The notes beneath the pieces are model-generated. The model was not told the DNA's origin. It ran no database searches and was given only the letters and a program-made list of their open reading frames with translations. A DNA stretch of 64,000 nucleotides from Acidobacteriota bacterium (GTDB lineage: Bacteria > Acidobacteriota > Terriglobia > Bryobacterales > Bryobacteraceae), in the NCBI GenBank assembly GCA_026394055.1, contig JAPKYZ010000048.1:1-64000 (forward strand), written 5' to 3'. The translations under genes were made by a program, and so were the position numbers. Position 1 is the stretch's first letter. Every line of letters starts with the position of its first letter. Of this stretch, positions 25,776 to 34,545 are shown one piece after another.

Positions 25776-26285
25776 AGGTTTCACTTCCGGCCAGGGTAGG
25801 TCGGCCAGCGTGATGCGGAGGTTGTGCTCGGGGATTTCGAGCGCGTCTACTTCCAGGAACCGCCCGTCGCGATAGATCAGCAGGGCCGGGTCTTCGGTGT
25901 CGATCAGCCAGATGTGAGCGACACCCCACTGCTCATACTCGGCGCTTTTGCTCATGATGCGGCGCACGCGCTCACCCGGTGAGAGGATCTCGACGGTGGC
26001 GAGCGGCGGGGTGGAGGGATACTCCTCGCTCGGCACTTGGGCCCAGATGGAGACATCCGGCAACCGGACGTTGCGGCCGATGCGGCAATGCACTTCAGTC
26101 GTGCCGACTAGCCCAGCGGCATCCGCCAATGAACCGACCCTGTTTTGAAGCCGCCCATGGGTGAAATTCGGCATAGCCCTCTCGACAATCTCGCCATCCA
26201 CCAATTCCGGGTGCGGGCGCATCTCCGCCGTCGCTTCCATGAACTTCTCGAAAGTGAGGGTGGGCGGGGCTACCGTGGTGGCCAT
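25761..26285 (-). CDS. Uma2-family (DUF820) restriction-endonuclease-fold protein
   Basis: A 174-residue protein of the PD-(D/E)xK fold. Motifs are HPELVDGEIVERAMPNFTHG, then RLPDVSIWA, VEILSPGERVRRIMSKSAEY and WLIDTEDPALLIYRDG. The likely active-site residues (Asp in PDVSI, Glu in VEILSP, Lys in MSKSAEY) are present. The family is widespread and functionally undefined. The last residues (KPQPHA) and the stop codon lie within a REP arm, so the C-terminus was reshaped by the repeat or the repeat landed at its end. Confidence 0.88.
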   Translation of the reverse strand: MATTVAPPTLTFEKFMEATAEMRPHPELVDGEIVERAMPNFTHGRLQNRVGSLADAAGLVGTTEVHCRIGRNVRLPDVSIWAQVPSEEYPSTPPLATVEILSPGERVRRIMSKSAEYEQWGVAHIWLIDTEDPALLIYRDGRFLEVDALEIPEHNLRITLADLPWPEVKPQPHA

Positions 26286-26294
26286 AACTTCAAT

Positions 26295-27626
26295 TTACAG
26301 CGTCTTCAGCTTGGCCGGGTCCCACTTCACGGCCCGGTTCTCGAAGTAGCTGACGTTCGACAGCACCGCTGGACCGGCGGCGCGGAAGCCGAATTCGGCG
26401 TCTTCGACGACGGGCTTGCGGCTGCGGACGGCGTCGAAGAAGTTGCGGTGGTGGTCTTCGTGGTCGCTATAGCCACGCGGTGCCGAGAAGCGGTCTTCCT
26501 TCTGGGGGCGCATGCCGTCGGCAGAGGCTTTCAATTCGGGGTACTTGGCGCGGTACTGCTTCAGATACTCTTCCTGCTGAGACTTGGGGAAGGTGTCGAT
26601 GGTGAAGCCGGGTTCGCTCTCGCGCGGCACCCGGCTGACCGTGACGCCGCGGCCAATGGTCATGATGCCTTCGCTGCCGACGAAGCGGAAGCCGCTGGTT
26701 TCGCCAGCGCCATTGACGAAATTCACGCGCAGCGCGAGCGTGAAGGCGGGGTGCTTGTCGGTCTTGGGGTAGTCGTACAGGCCGAGCATGACGTCCGGCA
26801 CGTCGCGGCCATCCTTCCAGTAGCGCAGGCCGCCGGTGGCGAAGACACGCTCCGGACCCACCGCTCCGGTGACGAAGTGCATGCCGCTGAACAGGTGCAC
26901 GAACAGGTCGCCCGCGACACCCGTGCCGTAGTCCCGATAGTTGCGCCAGCGGAACAGACGGGTGGGCTCAAAGGGGCGCTTGGGTGCCTTGCCCAAAAAC
27001 GTATCCCAGCTGATGTTGGCGGGCGACGCGTCGGTGGGGATAGAGTACTGCCAAGCTCCGATGGCGGAGTTGCGGTCCCACCAGGCTTCCACCATGTTCA
27101 GTTCGCCGATGGCTCCAGCGCGGAACAGTTCCTGCGCCTTCATGTACTCAATGGAGCTCACGCGCTGGCTGCCCACCTGGATGATGCGGCCGGTCTTCTT
27201 CTGCGCGTCGACGATCGCTTGACCTTCGCCGATCTGCTGGATCATCGGCTTTTCGCAGTAGACGTCCTTGCCCTTGGTCATCGCTTCAATGGCGATGGTC
27301 TGATGCCAGTGGTCCGGTGTCGCGACGATGACGGCGTCGATGTCTTTGCGGTCCAGGATCTCGCGATAGTCGCGCGTAGTGGCCACTTGGTTGCCCCAAC
27401 GCTCCTTGGCGCGGGCTAGCCGGCCTTCGTAGATGTCGGCCACCGCCACCAGTTCGGTGCCGCCCACGGCGAGCGCGGAATTGGCGTCGCCCGAGCCCAT
27501 GCCGCCGGCGCCGATCAGGGCAAAGCGGATCTTGTCGTTGGCCGACTTGCCGCCCTGCGCGGCAGCCGCGGAGGCAGCCAAACTGGTAACGGCGGAGGTC
27601 TGAAGGAAGTGACGGCGCGAGGTCAT
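26295..27626 (-). CDS. Gfo/Idh/MocA-family oxidoreductase, Tat-exported
   Basis: A 443-residue protein. The leader [20 protein letters not shown] is Tat type. The Rossmann motif is [12 protein letters not shown] (about 36-47), and the family catalytic motif is YCEKPM (Lys in EKP). Further hallmarks are [16 protein letters not shown] and [11 protein letters not shown]. These enzymes oxidise sugars and derivatives with NAD(P); the exported type is common in Acidobacteria and Planctomycetes, with glycosidase activity shown for some. DUF1080 enzymes act on keto-sugars, so its neighbour at 24543 could be functionally linked. Substrate unknown. Confidence 0.93.
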   Translation of the reverse strand: MTSRRHFLQTSAVTSLAASAAAAQGGKSANDKIRFALIGAGGMGSGDANSALAVGGTELVAVADIYEGRLARAKERWGNQVATTRDYREILDRKDIDAVIVATPDHWHQTIAIEAMTKGKDVYCEKPMIQQIGEGQAIVDAQKKTGRIIQVGSQRVSSIEYMKAQELFRAGAIGELNMVEAWWDRNSAIGAWQYSIPTDASPANISWDTFLGKAPKRPFEPTRLFRWRNYRDYGTGVAGDLFVHLFSGMHFVTGAVGPERVFATGGLRYWKDGRDVPDVMLGLYDYPKTDKHPAFTLALRVNFVNGAGETSGFRFVGSEGIMTIGRGVTVSRVPRESEPGFTIDTFPKSQQEEYLKQYRAKYPELKASADGMRPQKEDRFSAPRGYSDHEDHHRNFFDAVRSRKPVVEDAEFGFRAAGPAVLSNVSYFENRAVKWDPAKLKTL

Positions 27627-27707
27627 GTATCGATTGTAGAACTCCGGTGACCCGCTGGAAACCCACTGTCCCGCTCCGCGCTAGAATGGCAAACGAGGAT
27701 GCCGACG

Positions 27708-28208
27708 ATGACACTGCAAGCAATGTTTTTGGCTGAGTTTGATAGCGAAATGGCGGGTACGCGCAAGACGCTGGAACGCATTCCCACGGACAAGCTCAGC
27801 TGGAAACCGCACGAGAAATCTTTCACCATGGCTTCTCTCGCCGGGCACTTGGCGGAGTTGCCCCATTGGGCCACCAGCACCCTCGCAGCCGATGAGCTGA
27901 ACCTAAAGGGCCCGTTCGAACGCAAACCGCCGGAGTCCACGGAGCAGATTCTTGCCACCTTCGACCGCAACGTTACCGCGGCTCGCGAGCTACTAGCTGC
28001 CACCAACGACGCCACGCTGCTCGAAAACTGGACGCTGAAGGTGGAAGACAAGCCGATGTTCACCATGCCGCGCACCCAGGTGCTGCGTGCCTTTGTGCTT
28101 AGCCATGCGATCCACCATCGCGCTCAGTTGACCGTCTACCTGCGTCTGCTCGACGTGGCGGTCCCCGGCCTCTACGGCCCCTCGGCCGACGAGAAGAACT
28201 TCTTCTAG
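27708..28208 (+). CDS. DinB-family protein
   Basis: A 166-residue four-helix-bundle protein of the DinB/MST family. ATG 27708 is preferred over 27699 because GAGG lies 9 bases ahead. The metal-binding His residues fall in LAGHLAELPHW (about 47-57) and HAIHHRAQLTVYLRLLDV near 130. The family includes thiol-transferases using bacillithiol, glutathione or mycothiol. Single gene between divergent neighbours; specific substrate unknown. Confidence 0.88.
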   Translation: MTLQAMFLAEFDSEMAGTRKTLERIPTDKLSWKPHEKSFTMASLAGHLAELPHWATSTLAADELNLKGPFERKPPESTEQILATFDRNVTAARELLAATNDATLLENWTLKVEDKPMFTMPRTQVLRAFVLSHAIHHRAQLTVYLRLLDVAVPGLYGPSADEKNFF

Positions 28209-28219
28209 GCGCGCGGCGA

Positions 28220-29425
28220 TCAATACCGCAGGATCGCCACCACCGTCGCACTGCCGGTAAGGCCAGCTTCCGGCAGCAGCATCACCTTACCCCGATGCCG
28301 CAGCGTATCGGCCATCGCGGCGTTGACCAGGTCGACATCGCGGGCAACAAACTCACCGCCCAGCATGCGGCGTTCGGTCAGGCTGTCATAGTTGCCGTTG
28401 GCTTGCGTACCCGCGCTAAAGGCCAAGTACTCCACCAGGCCCAGCGCGGCCGCGCGCACAATGGCGTGCAACTCTTCAACCGCCTTCGAGCTACCGGACA
28501 GCTCCCGGTAGAGTTGCAGGACGTGCTGCAGCTCGGGACTGATCCATTGCCCCACCAGCTGGCGGCCTTCGCGCACCATCTCCGCGAGGGAGTTGCCGCC
28601 CTCGGGGCTACCGCCCACACTGCCTTCCACCAGGCGCGGATAGCCACTGGCGGCCCGGTAGGCGGCCACTTCCGTCTTCGTGCCCGCGATCACCAAGGGC
28701 AGCGGATGCTTGGCCAGCAGGCCGTGCATGCCCCGGTCAATGGAGCGGCAGAAATCGTGGAAGTGTCCCGATTCGGACTCTTTCTCTGAGCCTGTCCCAA
28801 ACGACACCGGCGACTGCGACCCGTGCCCGCCACTGGCGCCGGACCGTGCCCGCAGCAGATGGTCCGGCTGATCAAAGTTCTTGAACTTCTCGTAGTCGCT
28901 GACAATCTCCGGCGGCAGCACCATCTCTGTATGGCCCTCCGGGTCCACTTTCGACAGCTGGACCCGCTTGCGGCTGAGCTGCAGCAGATAGAAGTCCGGC
29001 GTGGCCATCAGCTGCGCCAGCACCGGGGCGATATGGAAGTGACGGCTGACGAAATGTTGGTCCAGCTCCAAGCCCGGTTCCCGGAACAGCTGCGTCGTCT
29101 CGATCGAGCGGAAGACCACCAGCGCGTCCCGATGCCCTTCAAGCAGCTCCGGGTCATGCTCCAGCTGGTGGAGCGGTGACAGCAGAGCGTCGATATCGGT
29201 GGGCAGCATCCCGCCCGCCGCCAGTTCCACTTCAGTGGCCGCCAACTGTGTCCGGAGCCGGCCGACACTGTTGGCCGAATGGGTTCCGGGCCGGTGGCCG
29301 GGCAGGTAGAGGCTCAGGCACGGCCCGTCAAAGGAGCACAGGGTGGTGAGGTCGCCCAGCGTGGGCCGCGGCCAGCCAGCCACAGCGCCCCGCGGCGTGA
29401 TTTCAAGCGAACGATGAGGTTTCAT
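28220..29425 (-). CDS. Bacterial archaeo-eukaryotic release factor-like protein (baeRF family)
   Basis: A 401-residue protein from ATG 29425, preceded by AAGGAT. It fits the baeRF family 3/7 pattern: CSFDGPCLSLYLPGHRPG near the N-terminus, a middle FHIAPVLAQLMATPDFYLLQLSRKRV (core FYLLQLSRKRVQL), and the C-terminal LPEAGLTGSATVVAILRY. An eRF1-like fold is expected, but no GGQ motif is seen. Such proteins are predicted to act on the bacterial ribosome, for example in stalled-complex rescue or hibernation, without experimental proof. A Ser/Gly-rich insert near 210-230 is unusual. Confidence 0.75.
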   Translation of the reverse strand: MKPHRSLEITPRGAVAGWPRPTLGDLTTLCSFDGPCLSLYLPGHRPGTHSANSVGRLRTQLAATEVELAAGGMLPTDIDALLSPLHQLEHDPELLEGHRDALVVFRSIETTQLFREPGLELDQHFVSRHFHIAPVLAQLMATPDFYLLQLSRKRVQLSKVDPEGHTEMVLPPEIVSDYEKFKNFDQPDHLLRARSGASGGHGSQSPVSFGTGSEKESESGHFHDFCRSIDRGMHGLLAKHPLPLVIAGTKTEVAAYRAASGYPRLVEGSVGGSPEGGNSLAEMVREGRQLVGQWISPELQHVLQLYRELSGSSKAVEELHAIVRAAALGLVEYLAFSAGTQANGNYDSLTERRMLGGEFVARDVDLVNAAMADTLRHRGKVMLLPEAGLTGSATVVAILRY

Positions 29426-29754
29426 GGACAATCCTTGCGGATGGTTCTCCACCCGCTTTTCCTTCGCCGGCATCTACGCCAGCTACCGGAAGGCGCTGCA
29501 CTTGGCGGGCCAATGGGAGAGCTGGGTGCGACGCTGCAAAATCAGCTCCGGCGCGTCCGCCGCCGGTCGCGCCCGCGCAGACCGTGCGCCATCTCGCCCA
29601 CCAGCGCGGGGCAAATGAGCCAGACGCCGGAGGGCTATCCTACAATTGTCTGACCGGCTGGCTCCGCGGCCGGTTTCCACGCTCGAACGTTTGAAGCCCG
29701 GGCGTAACTTTTTCTCAACGCACAACGAACCAGATCAAGGGAGGAAAGCTCGAT
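29426..29754. other. Divergent intergenic region
   Basis: 329 bases between the baeRF gene and the amylase. On the plus strand a TACAAT hexamer lies near 29640 and GGGAGGAAAG just before the amylase ATG is a strong ribosome-binding site. No matching -35, no RNA gene and no coding frame with family resemblance were recognised. Confidence 0.5.
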
Positions 29755-31095
29755 ATGGGCGTATTGATGCAGGCGTTCTACTGGAACTGCCCGGAGCGCG
29801 AGAAGCGCGATGGCCAATGGTGGAACTATGTCGCCACCAAAGTTCCTGAAATGCAGGCGGCAGGCTTTACCGCGCTCTGGCTGCCGCCCGCCTCCAAGTC
29901 CGCCAACCTGGGCGGCCCGTCGATGGGCTACGATCCGTACGACTATTACGACCTGGGCGACTTTAATCAAAAGGGCCGCGTCAAAACCTGGTTTGGCAAT
30001 CAGGCCGAACTGACCGCCTTGATCGCCGCCGCCCATGCGGCTGGCATGCAGGTCTACGCGGATTTTGTGTCCAACCACAACTCCGGCGCCGATGCCGAAG
30101 AGGTGAACCCGCTCACCAAACAGTCCCGCTGGACCAAGTACAGCCCCTTAAGCGGAAGGTTTCCGCGCGACTGGAAGAGCTTCCATCCCTCGCCCTACGA
30201 GACCTTTGACGGCATGACCTTTGGCGACATGCCGGACCTGTGCCACCGCAATCCCCGCGTCTACACCGGCATGATCGAGCACGCCCAGTGGCTGGTGGAA
30301 GAGATTGGCTTTGATGGCTTCCGGTTCGACTTCGTGAAAGGCTACGGCCCCTGGATGGTGAAGGCGATCGCCGAGGTGCGCTATCTGGGTAAGTCCGGCC
30401 CCGGGTTGAAGCCGTTCTGTGTCGGGGAGTGCTGGGACAACGTCCGCACCATCGAGGATTGGCTCACTTCGGTGAACACCTTCATGGACAACCCTATTTC
30501 AGCGTTCGATTTCCCGCTGCGCTATCGCTTGAAGGATCTCTGCGATACGTTCGGCTTCAGCTTGAAGACGCTCGCCCAACCGGGCACCTTGCTCGCGGAG
30601 CGGCCGGAGCAGGCGGTGACCTTTGTCGACAATCACGACACCACGCAGGAAGAGTCGAACGGCGTGATTCACGACAAGCTGCTGGCTTACTCTTACATCC
30701 TGACGCACGAAGGCTACCCGAGCGTGTTCTGGCTGGACTACTTCAATCATGGCCTGGCCCGTAGTGGCACGGCTCACGGAATCGAAGCTCTCGTAGCCGC
30801 ACATGAGAAATACGCTGGCGGCTCAACCAATATCTTGTTCCTGAGTGATGATCTCTACATCATGCAGCGCCCGGGACATGACGCCCAGCCCGGTCTTATC
30901 TATGTGCTCAATAATCGGGGGGACGCGTGGGGTGGGGCGGACGTCCAGACAAAGTGGGCGAACACGCGGTTTGTCCCGGTCGCCTGGGATGGAGGCAGCC
31001 AGGCCGAGCCGCATGTTAAGTGGACGAATCAGCAAGGCCGGGGTGACTTCTGGGCCCCGCCGCGTGGTTATGCGGTGTACCGGCCGGATCATTAG
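29755..31095 (+). CDS. GH13 alpha-amylase, cytoplasmic type
   Basis: A 446-residue (beta/alpha)8-barrel glycosidase without signal peptide. The start is well supported by GGGAGGAAAG ahead of ATG. Conserved GH13 regions: ADFVSNHNSG (region I), GFRFDFVKGY with nucleophile Asp192 (II), FCVGECWDN with acid/base Glu225 (III), and FVDNHDT with Asp295 (IV). The C-terminal beta domain follows (LIYVLNNRGD). It lies closest to bacterial and plant alpha-amylases of GH13 subfamily 5/6 type. It likely acts on intracellular glycogen or maltodextrins. Confidence 0.93.
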   Translation: MGVLMQAFYWNCPEREKRDGQWWNYVATKVPEMQAAGFTALWLPPASKSANLGGPSMGYDPYDYYDLGDFNQKGRVKTWFGNQAELTALIAAAHAAGMQVYADFVSNHNSGADAEEVNPLTKQSRWTKYSPLSGRFPRDWKSFHPSPYETFDGMTFGDMPDLCHRNPRVYTGMIEHAQWLVEEIGFDGFRFDFVKGYGPWMVKAIAEVRYLGKSGPGLKPFCVGECWDNVRTIEDWLTSVNTFMDNPISAFDFPLRYRLKDLCDTFGFSLKTLAQPGTLLAERPEQAVTFVDNHDTTQEESNGVIHDKLLAYSYILTHEGYPSVFWLDYFNHGLARSGTAHGIEALVAAHEKYAGGSTNILFLSDDLYIMQRPGHDAQPGLIYVLNNRGDAWGGADVQTKWANTRFVPVAWDGGSQAEPHVKWTNQQGRGDFWAPPRGYAVYRPDH

Positions 31096-31124
31096 CCACT
31101 AACATGGACACTTGAACTGTAAAT

Positions 31125-31155
31125 GGCGGCCGGCAGTCGCTGCAGGCCGGCCGCC
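31125..31155. terminator. Perfect hairpin between convergent genes
   Basis: GGCGGCCGGC (31125-31134) pairs perfectly with GCCGGCCGCC (31146-31155) over 11 loop bases. It follows the amylase stop by 30 bases. No clear U-tract follows on either strand, so an intrinsic terminator is likely but not certain. Confidence 0.4.
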
Positions 31156-31196
31156 CACTAATCATACGGGCAGGCTAGTTGGATGCCAACTTGACC

Positions 31197-31373
31197 CTAG
31201 ACGGTGGCTTCTTCAACCTCGTCCTCGCCCTCTTCCTCATCGCCCTCTTCCTCTCCCTCGCCCAGGCCGCTCTCGCCAGCGGCTTCTTCTTCGGCGCCTT
31301 CGCTGGCCACTTCCTCAACCTCTTCGCTGAAGGCGTAGGCGTACACTTGCTCGATCGGATCGTTCATCAACAT
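31197..31373 (-). CDS. Putative acidic microprotein
   Basis: A 58-residue frame from ATG 31373, preceded by GAGGGTGG at a suitable distance. The N-terminus MLMNDPIEQVYAYAFSEEV is ordinary, while the rest is almost only Glu, Gly, Ala and Asp, giving a very high negative charge. No domain is recognised. It is opposite to a hydrophobic frame on the plus strand that also looks codon-like but has no good ribosome-binding site. It may be a charged tail peptide, a precursor peptide or a chance frame. Nothing else occupies the gap. Confidence 0.45.
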   Translation of the reverse strand: MLMNDPIEQVYAYAFSEEVEEVASEGAEEEAAGESGLGEGEEEGDEEEGEDEVEEATV

Positions 31374-31561
31374 AACAGGCCACCCTCTTTCACAGTGTTT
31401 CAAGGCTGCCTCGCAGCCGCTACTTACCCCGATGAGTCTAACTGAGGGTCAGGCGGTGTAAGGTGACGGTTGAAAGAATATCGAGTCTATTTATGATTGC
31501 AGGAGGCCGTGGGATGGGCGGCGGGCCTTGATCCCGCGCGACGCTGCACTACAATCGGACT

Positions 31562-32857
31562 ATGCTGAACACGACCCGAATTGGCATCGCACTGGCCCTT
31601 GCCCTACCGTTGGCCGCTGGTGTGACGGAAGCGCAGCGGGCCAAGATTGACGAGGTCACCGGCGCCAAGGGCACCTACACCGCCGCCGAGGATGTCTACC
31701 GGGTGACGTTTCCGCGCACCGATGTGAAGGTGGCGATTGAGGGCCGGGCCATGCATCCGTTTCTCGGGCTTACCTCGTGGGCGGCCTTCACCGCAAACGG
31801 ACAAGGCGGCGTGATGGTGACGGGTGATCTGGTGCTGTTTGAGGACGAGGTGAACCCGGTGATGTCCGCCGCGCTCGAGCAAGGTCTAGAGGTCACCGCG
31901 CTTCACAACCACTTCTTTTATGAAACGCCGCGCGTGATGTTCATGCATATTGGCGGCACTGGACCGGCGGAGCAGCTGGCGGCGGCCGTGCGCAAGGCGC
32001 TCAACCAGGTGAAGGCCGTGCGCTCCTCTCGCCCCAGCCCGGCGCCGGGATTTGGCGGCTCCCCGGTTCCTGAGGCGAGCTCCATCACCGCCTCGGTGAT
32101 CGATGGCATCTTGGGGGTCAAGGGGCAGGCAAACGCGGGGATGTACAAGGCTCAGCTGGGCCGCCAGGCCACCATGCACGGTCAAGCGGTGGGCAATCAG
32201 ATGGGTGTTAATACGTGGGCGGCATTTGCTGGAACGGACGAGGTGGCGTTTGTCGATGGCGACTTCGCCATGCTGATCTCCGAGGTCCAACCCGTGCTGA
32301 AGGCGTTGCGCCAGGCGGGCGTGAACATTGTGGCCCTCCACAACCACATGACGCATGAGCAGCCGCAGTATGTCTTTCTGCACTACTGGGGCAAAGGGCC
32401 GGCTCCGAAATTGGCGCAGGCGGTCAAGGCAGGCCTGGACGCGCAGCAACCCAAGCAGGCCGGGCGCATTGTGTTCGTCTGTGAGCACGGCGCCGCCCGC
32501 AGCGTGATCGCCGCGGCGTACTTCAACAAGCTGGCCGCCGAACGCGGTCTCCCGCACCGCGCCATCACGCGGGGCACGGTGCCCGATGCCGAATTTGGAG
32601 CTGTGACAGTAGCGGGTCTTCGCGCCGACGGCATCCCCCTCCCGCCCGGCAAGCCGCAGTTAGTGGGCGTCAGTGATCTTACTGGCGCGGAGGAAGTGGT
32701 GACGTTCGCGGTCAACCTGCCGGACGGTCTGCCTGCCGTGAAGCGCGTCGATTGGGCCAACATTCCCGGCCCGACCGCGGACTACACCGGGGCACGCAAT
32801 GCCATTGAAGCTCGTGTGCGAGCCCTGATTGACGAGCTAGCCGCGGCTCACCACTAG
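31562..32857 (+). CDS. DUF1259-DUF1259-LMW phosphatase fusion
   Basis: A 431-residue secreted protein with a signal peptide (1-24). Two DUF1259 repeats follow. Repeat one (about 25-150) has WAAFTANGQGGVMVTGDLVL and ALHNHFFYETPRVMFMHIGG (core LHNHFFYETPR). Repeat two (about 175-295) has WAAFAGTDEVAFVDGDFAML and ALHNHMTHEQPQYVFLHYWG. The C-terminal part (about 300-430) is a low-molecular-weight phosphatase/arsenate-reductase-like domain with the CX5R loop CEHGAARS (Cys307, Arg313). The two His-rich DUF1259 parts may bind metal. A function linking all three parts is not known. Confidence 0.85.
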   Translation: MLNTTRIGIALALALPLAAGVTEAQRAKIDEVTGAKGTYTAAEDVYRVTFPRTDVKVAIEGRAMHPFLGLTSWAAFTANGQGGVMVTGDLVLFEDEVNPVMSAALEQGLEVTALHNHFFYETPRVMFMHIGGTGPAEQLAAAVRKALNQVKAVRSSRPSPAPGFGGSPVPEASSITASVIDGILGVKGQANAGMYKAQLGRQATMHGQAVGNQMGVNTWAAFAGTDEVAFVDGDFAMLISEVQPVLKALRQAGVNIVALHNHMTHEQPQYVFLHYWGKGPAPKLAQAVKAGLDAQQPKQAGRIVFVCEHGAARSVIAAAYFNKLAAERGLPHRAITRGTVPDAEFGAVTVAGLRADGIPLPPGKPQLVGVSDLTGAEEVVTFAVNLPDGLPAVKRVDWANIPGPTADYTGARNAIEARVRALIDELAAAHH

Positions 32858-32980
32858 ATCACTAACCGGACTGGATGGCACCAGCGAGGCTGTTGGGCAA
32901 GAGGGCAGACCACTGCTGCTGGTCGCGGCTCGGTACGGCGGCAACCTTTGTTTGAGGCGCTGGCGGGATTTGTGGACGTT

Positions 32981-34468
32981 CTACAGCGCCACGTCCGGCC
33001 ATTGTTTGATCGCCGGGCGGGCCTGCTCAAAGGCGTGGGCCAGTTGCAGCACGCCGAAGTCATCCTGGTGGCGGCCGACGATTTGTAGACCGACGGGCAA
33101 ACCGTCAGTCGTGAAGCCGCCGGGGATCGACAGCGCCGGCAGACTAGTGACGGTGATGTAGTAGCAGGACTGCATCCAGTCGATGTAGTTGGCCATCTTC
33201 TTGCCGTCGATTTCGGAGACATACTCCTGCGTGACGTCAAACGGTGGCACCTGGACCACGGGCAGAATCATGAACTCGTAGGTCTCCATGAACTTCGCCA
33301 CGCGCCCAAACAGCTGCGCCCGCTGCGTTTCGGCGGTGGCGATCTGGGGGCCGGTCAGCTTCTGGCCGCGCTCCACTTCTTCAATCACGGTAGCCTTCAT
33401 CAGGTTCTTGTGGCGGAGATACTTTTCGCCGTGGTTCTCGACGTAGCCCAGCGCGCGGAACACCTTGAACATGGCATCGGCGTTCGACATGTCGGGCTCG
33501 GCTTCCTCGACGCGGCAGCCCAGCGCTTCAAACGTCTTGCGCTGACTGGCAAAAACCTCGCGCACGCGCCGGTCAAACGGCAGTTGCGCGAAGTTGGGGC
33601 ACCACGCGATCCGCACGCCCTTCATCGACCGGCCCAGCGGTTGGGCGAAGCGCGAGCCCGGCTCGTGAATCGCGAGCGGCGCCAGCGGGTTGGGGCCCGC
33701 CAGCACGGAGAGAAACAGCGCCAGGTCGCCCACATTGCGCGCCATGGGTCCGGAGACGCTCAAGGGGCTGAAGGTGGTGTTGATCGGCACGCGGCCGGGT
33801 GATACCCGGAAGCCCACCACGGAGCAGAAGCTGGCGGGGTTGCGCAAGGAGCCGCCCATGTCGCTGCCGTCGGCAATCGGCACCATGCCGCAGGCCAGCG
33901 CCACGGCCGCGCCGCCGCTGGACCCGCCGCAGGTTTTCGTGAGATCCCAGGGGTTCTTGGTGGCGCCAAACACCGGGTTGAAGGTCTGCGAGCCCGCGCC
34001 AAACTCGGGCGTATTGGTCTTGCCGACGGTCACCGCGCCCGCTTGCTGGATGCGGTCGACGATCAGGGCGTTGGCCGTGGGAACGTTGTCCTTGAAGATA
34101 GGCGAGCCGAAGGTTGTCCGGATGCCTTTGGTCTCGACCAAATCTTTGTGAGCCACGGGGAGGCCATGCAGCGGGCCCAGGAATTTGCCCTTGGCGGCGG
34201 CTTCATCGGCCTTCTTCGCCGCAGCCTCCGCAATCTCCGGTGACAGCGTGACGATGGCGTTCACCTTCGGGTTCACGCGAGCGATCTGGTCCAGGTGCGC
34301 CCTCAAGACTTCCCGCGCCGAGACTTGCTTCTTCTTGAGGCGCCCGGCCAGCTCGGTGGCCGTCATCCGGCAAAGCTCCGGCGCAGCGGCGCTGGCGGCA
34401 GAGGGCAGGGCAGCGGCGGTGGCCAATTGAACGGCTTGGCGGCGAGTGAGGCGGGCGGAATCAGACAA
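32981..34468 (-). CDS. Amidase signature family enzyme, probably exported
   Basis: A 495-residue enzyme. TTG 34468 is proposed as the start because AGGAG lies 7 bases before it; an ATG at 34501 is weaker. A Tat-type leader (LTRRQAVQLATAAALPSA) precedes the amidase core. The Ser-cisSer-Lys triad is visible: Lys in PVAHKDLV, cis-Ser in GGSSGGAAVALACG, and the nucleophile Ser in GSDMGGSLRNPA. It hydrolyses amides, as aryl- or alkylamidases do. The exact substrate is unknown. No partner genes. Confidence 0.92.
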   Translation of the reverse strand: MSDSARLTRRQAVQLATAAALPSAASAAAPELCRMTATELAGRLKKKQVSAREVLRAHLDQIARVNPKVNAIVTLSPEIAEAAAKKADEAAAKGKFLGPLHGLPVAHKDLVETKGIRTTFGSPIFKDNVPTANALIVDRIQQAGAVTVGKTNTPEFGAGSQTFNPVFGATKNPWDLTKTCGGSSGGAAVALACGMVPIADGSDMGGSLRNPASFCSVVGFRVSPGRVPINTTFSPLSVSGPMARNVGDLALFLSVLAGPNPLAPLAIHEPGSRFAQPLGRSMKGVRIAWCPNFAQLPFDRRVREVFASQRKTFEALGCRVEEAEPDMSNADAMFKVFRALGYVENHGEKYLRHKNLMKATVIEEVERGQKLTGPQIATAETQRAQLFGRVAKFMETYEFMILPVVQVPPFDVTQEYVSEIDGKKMANYIDWMQSCYYITVTSLPALSIPGGFTTDGLPVGLQIVGRHQDDFGVLQLAHAFEQARPAIKQWPDVAL

Positions 34469-34545
34469 TCGGACGCTCCTTGAGTGCGAGCCGCGAAGCA
34501 CGGCTCGATTTCCGGAGTTTACCAGGGTGGTGGATTGGGCGGGGT

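Noticed and set aside
31179-31445. Hydrophobic 88-codon frame on the plus strand resembling a membrane peptide
   Set aside because: It is the complement of the acidic frame, whose GAG/GAA codons read as Leu/Phe, and it has a weaker ribosome-binding site.
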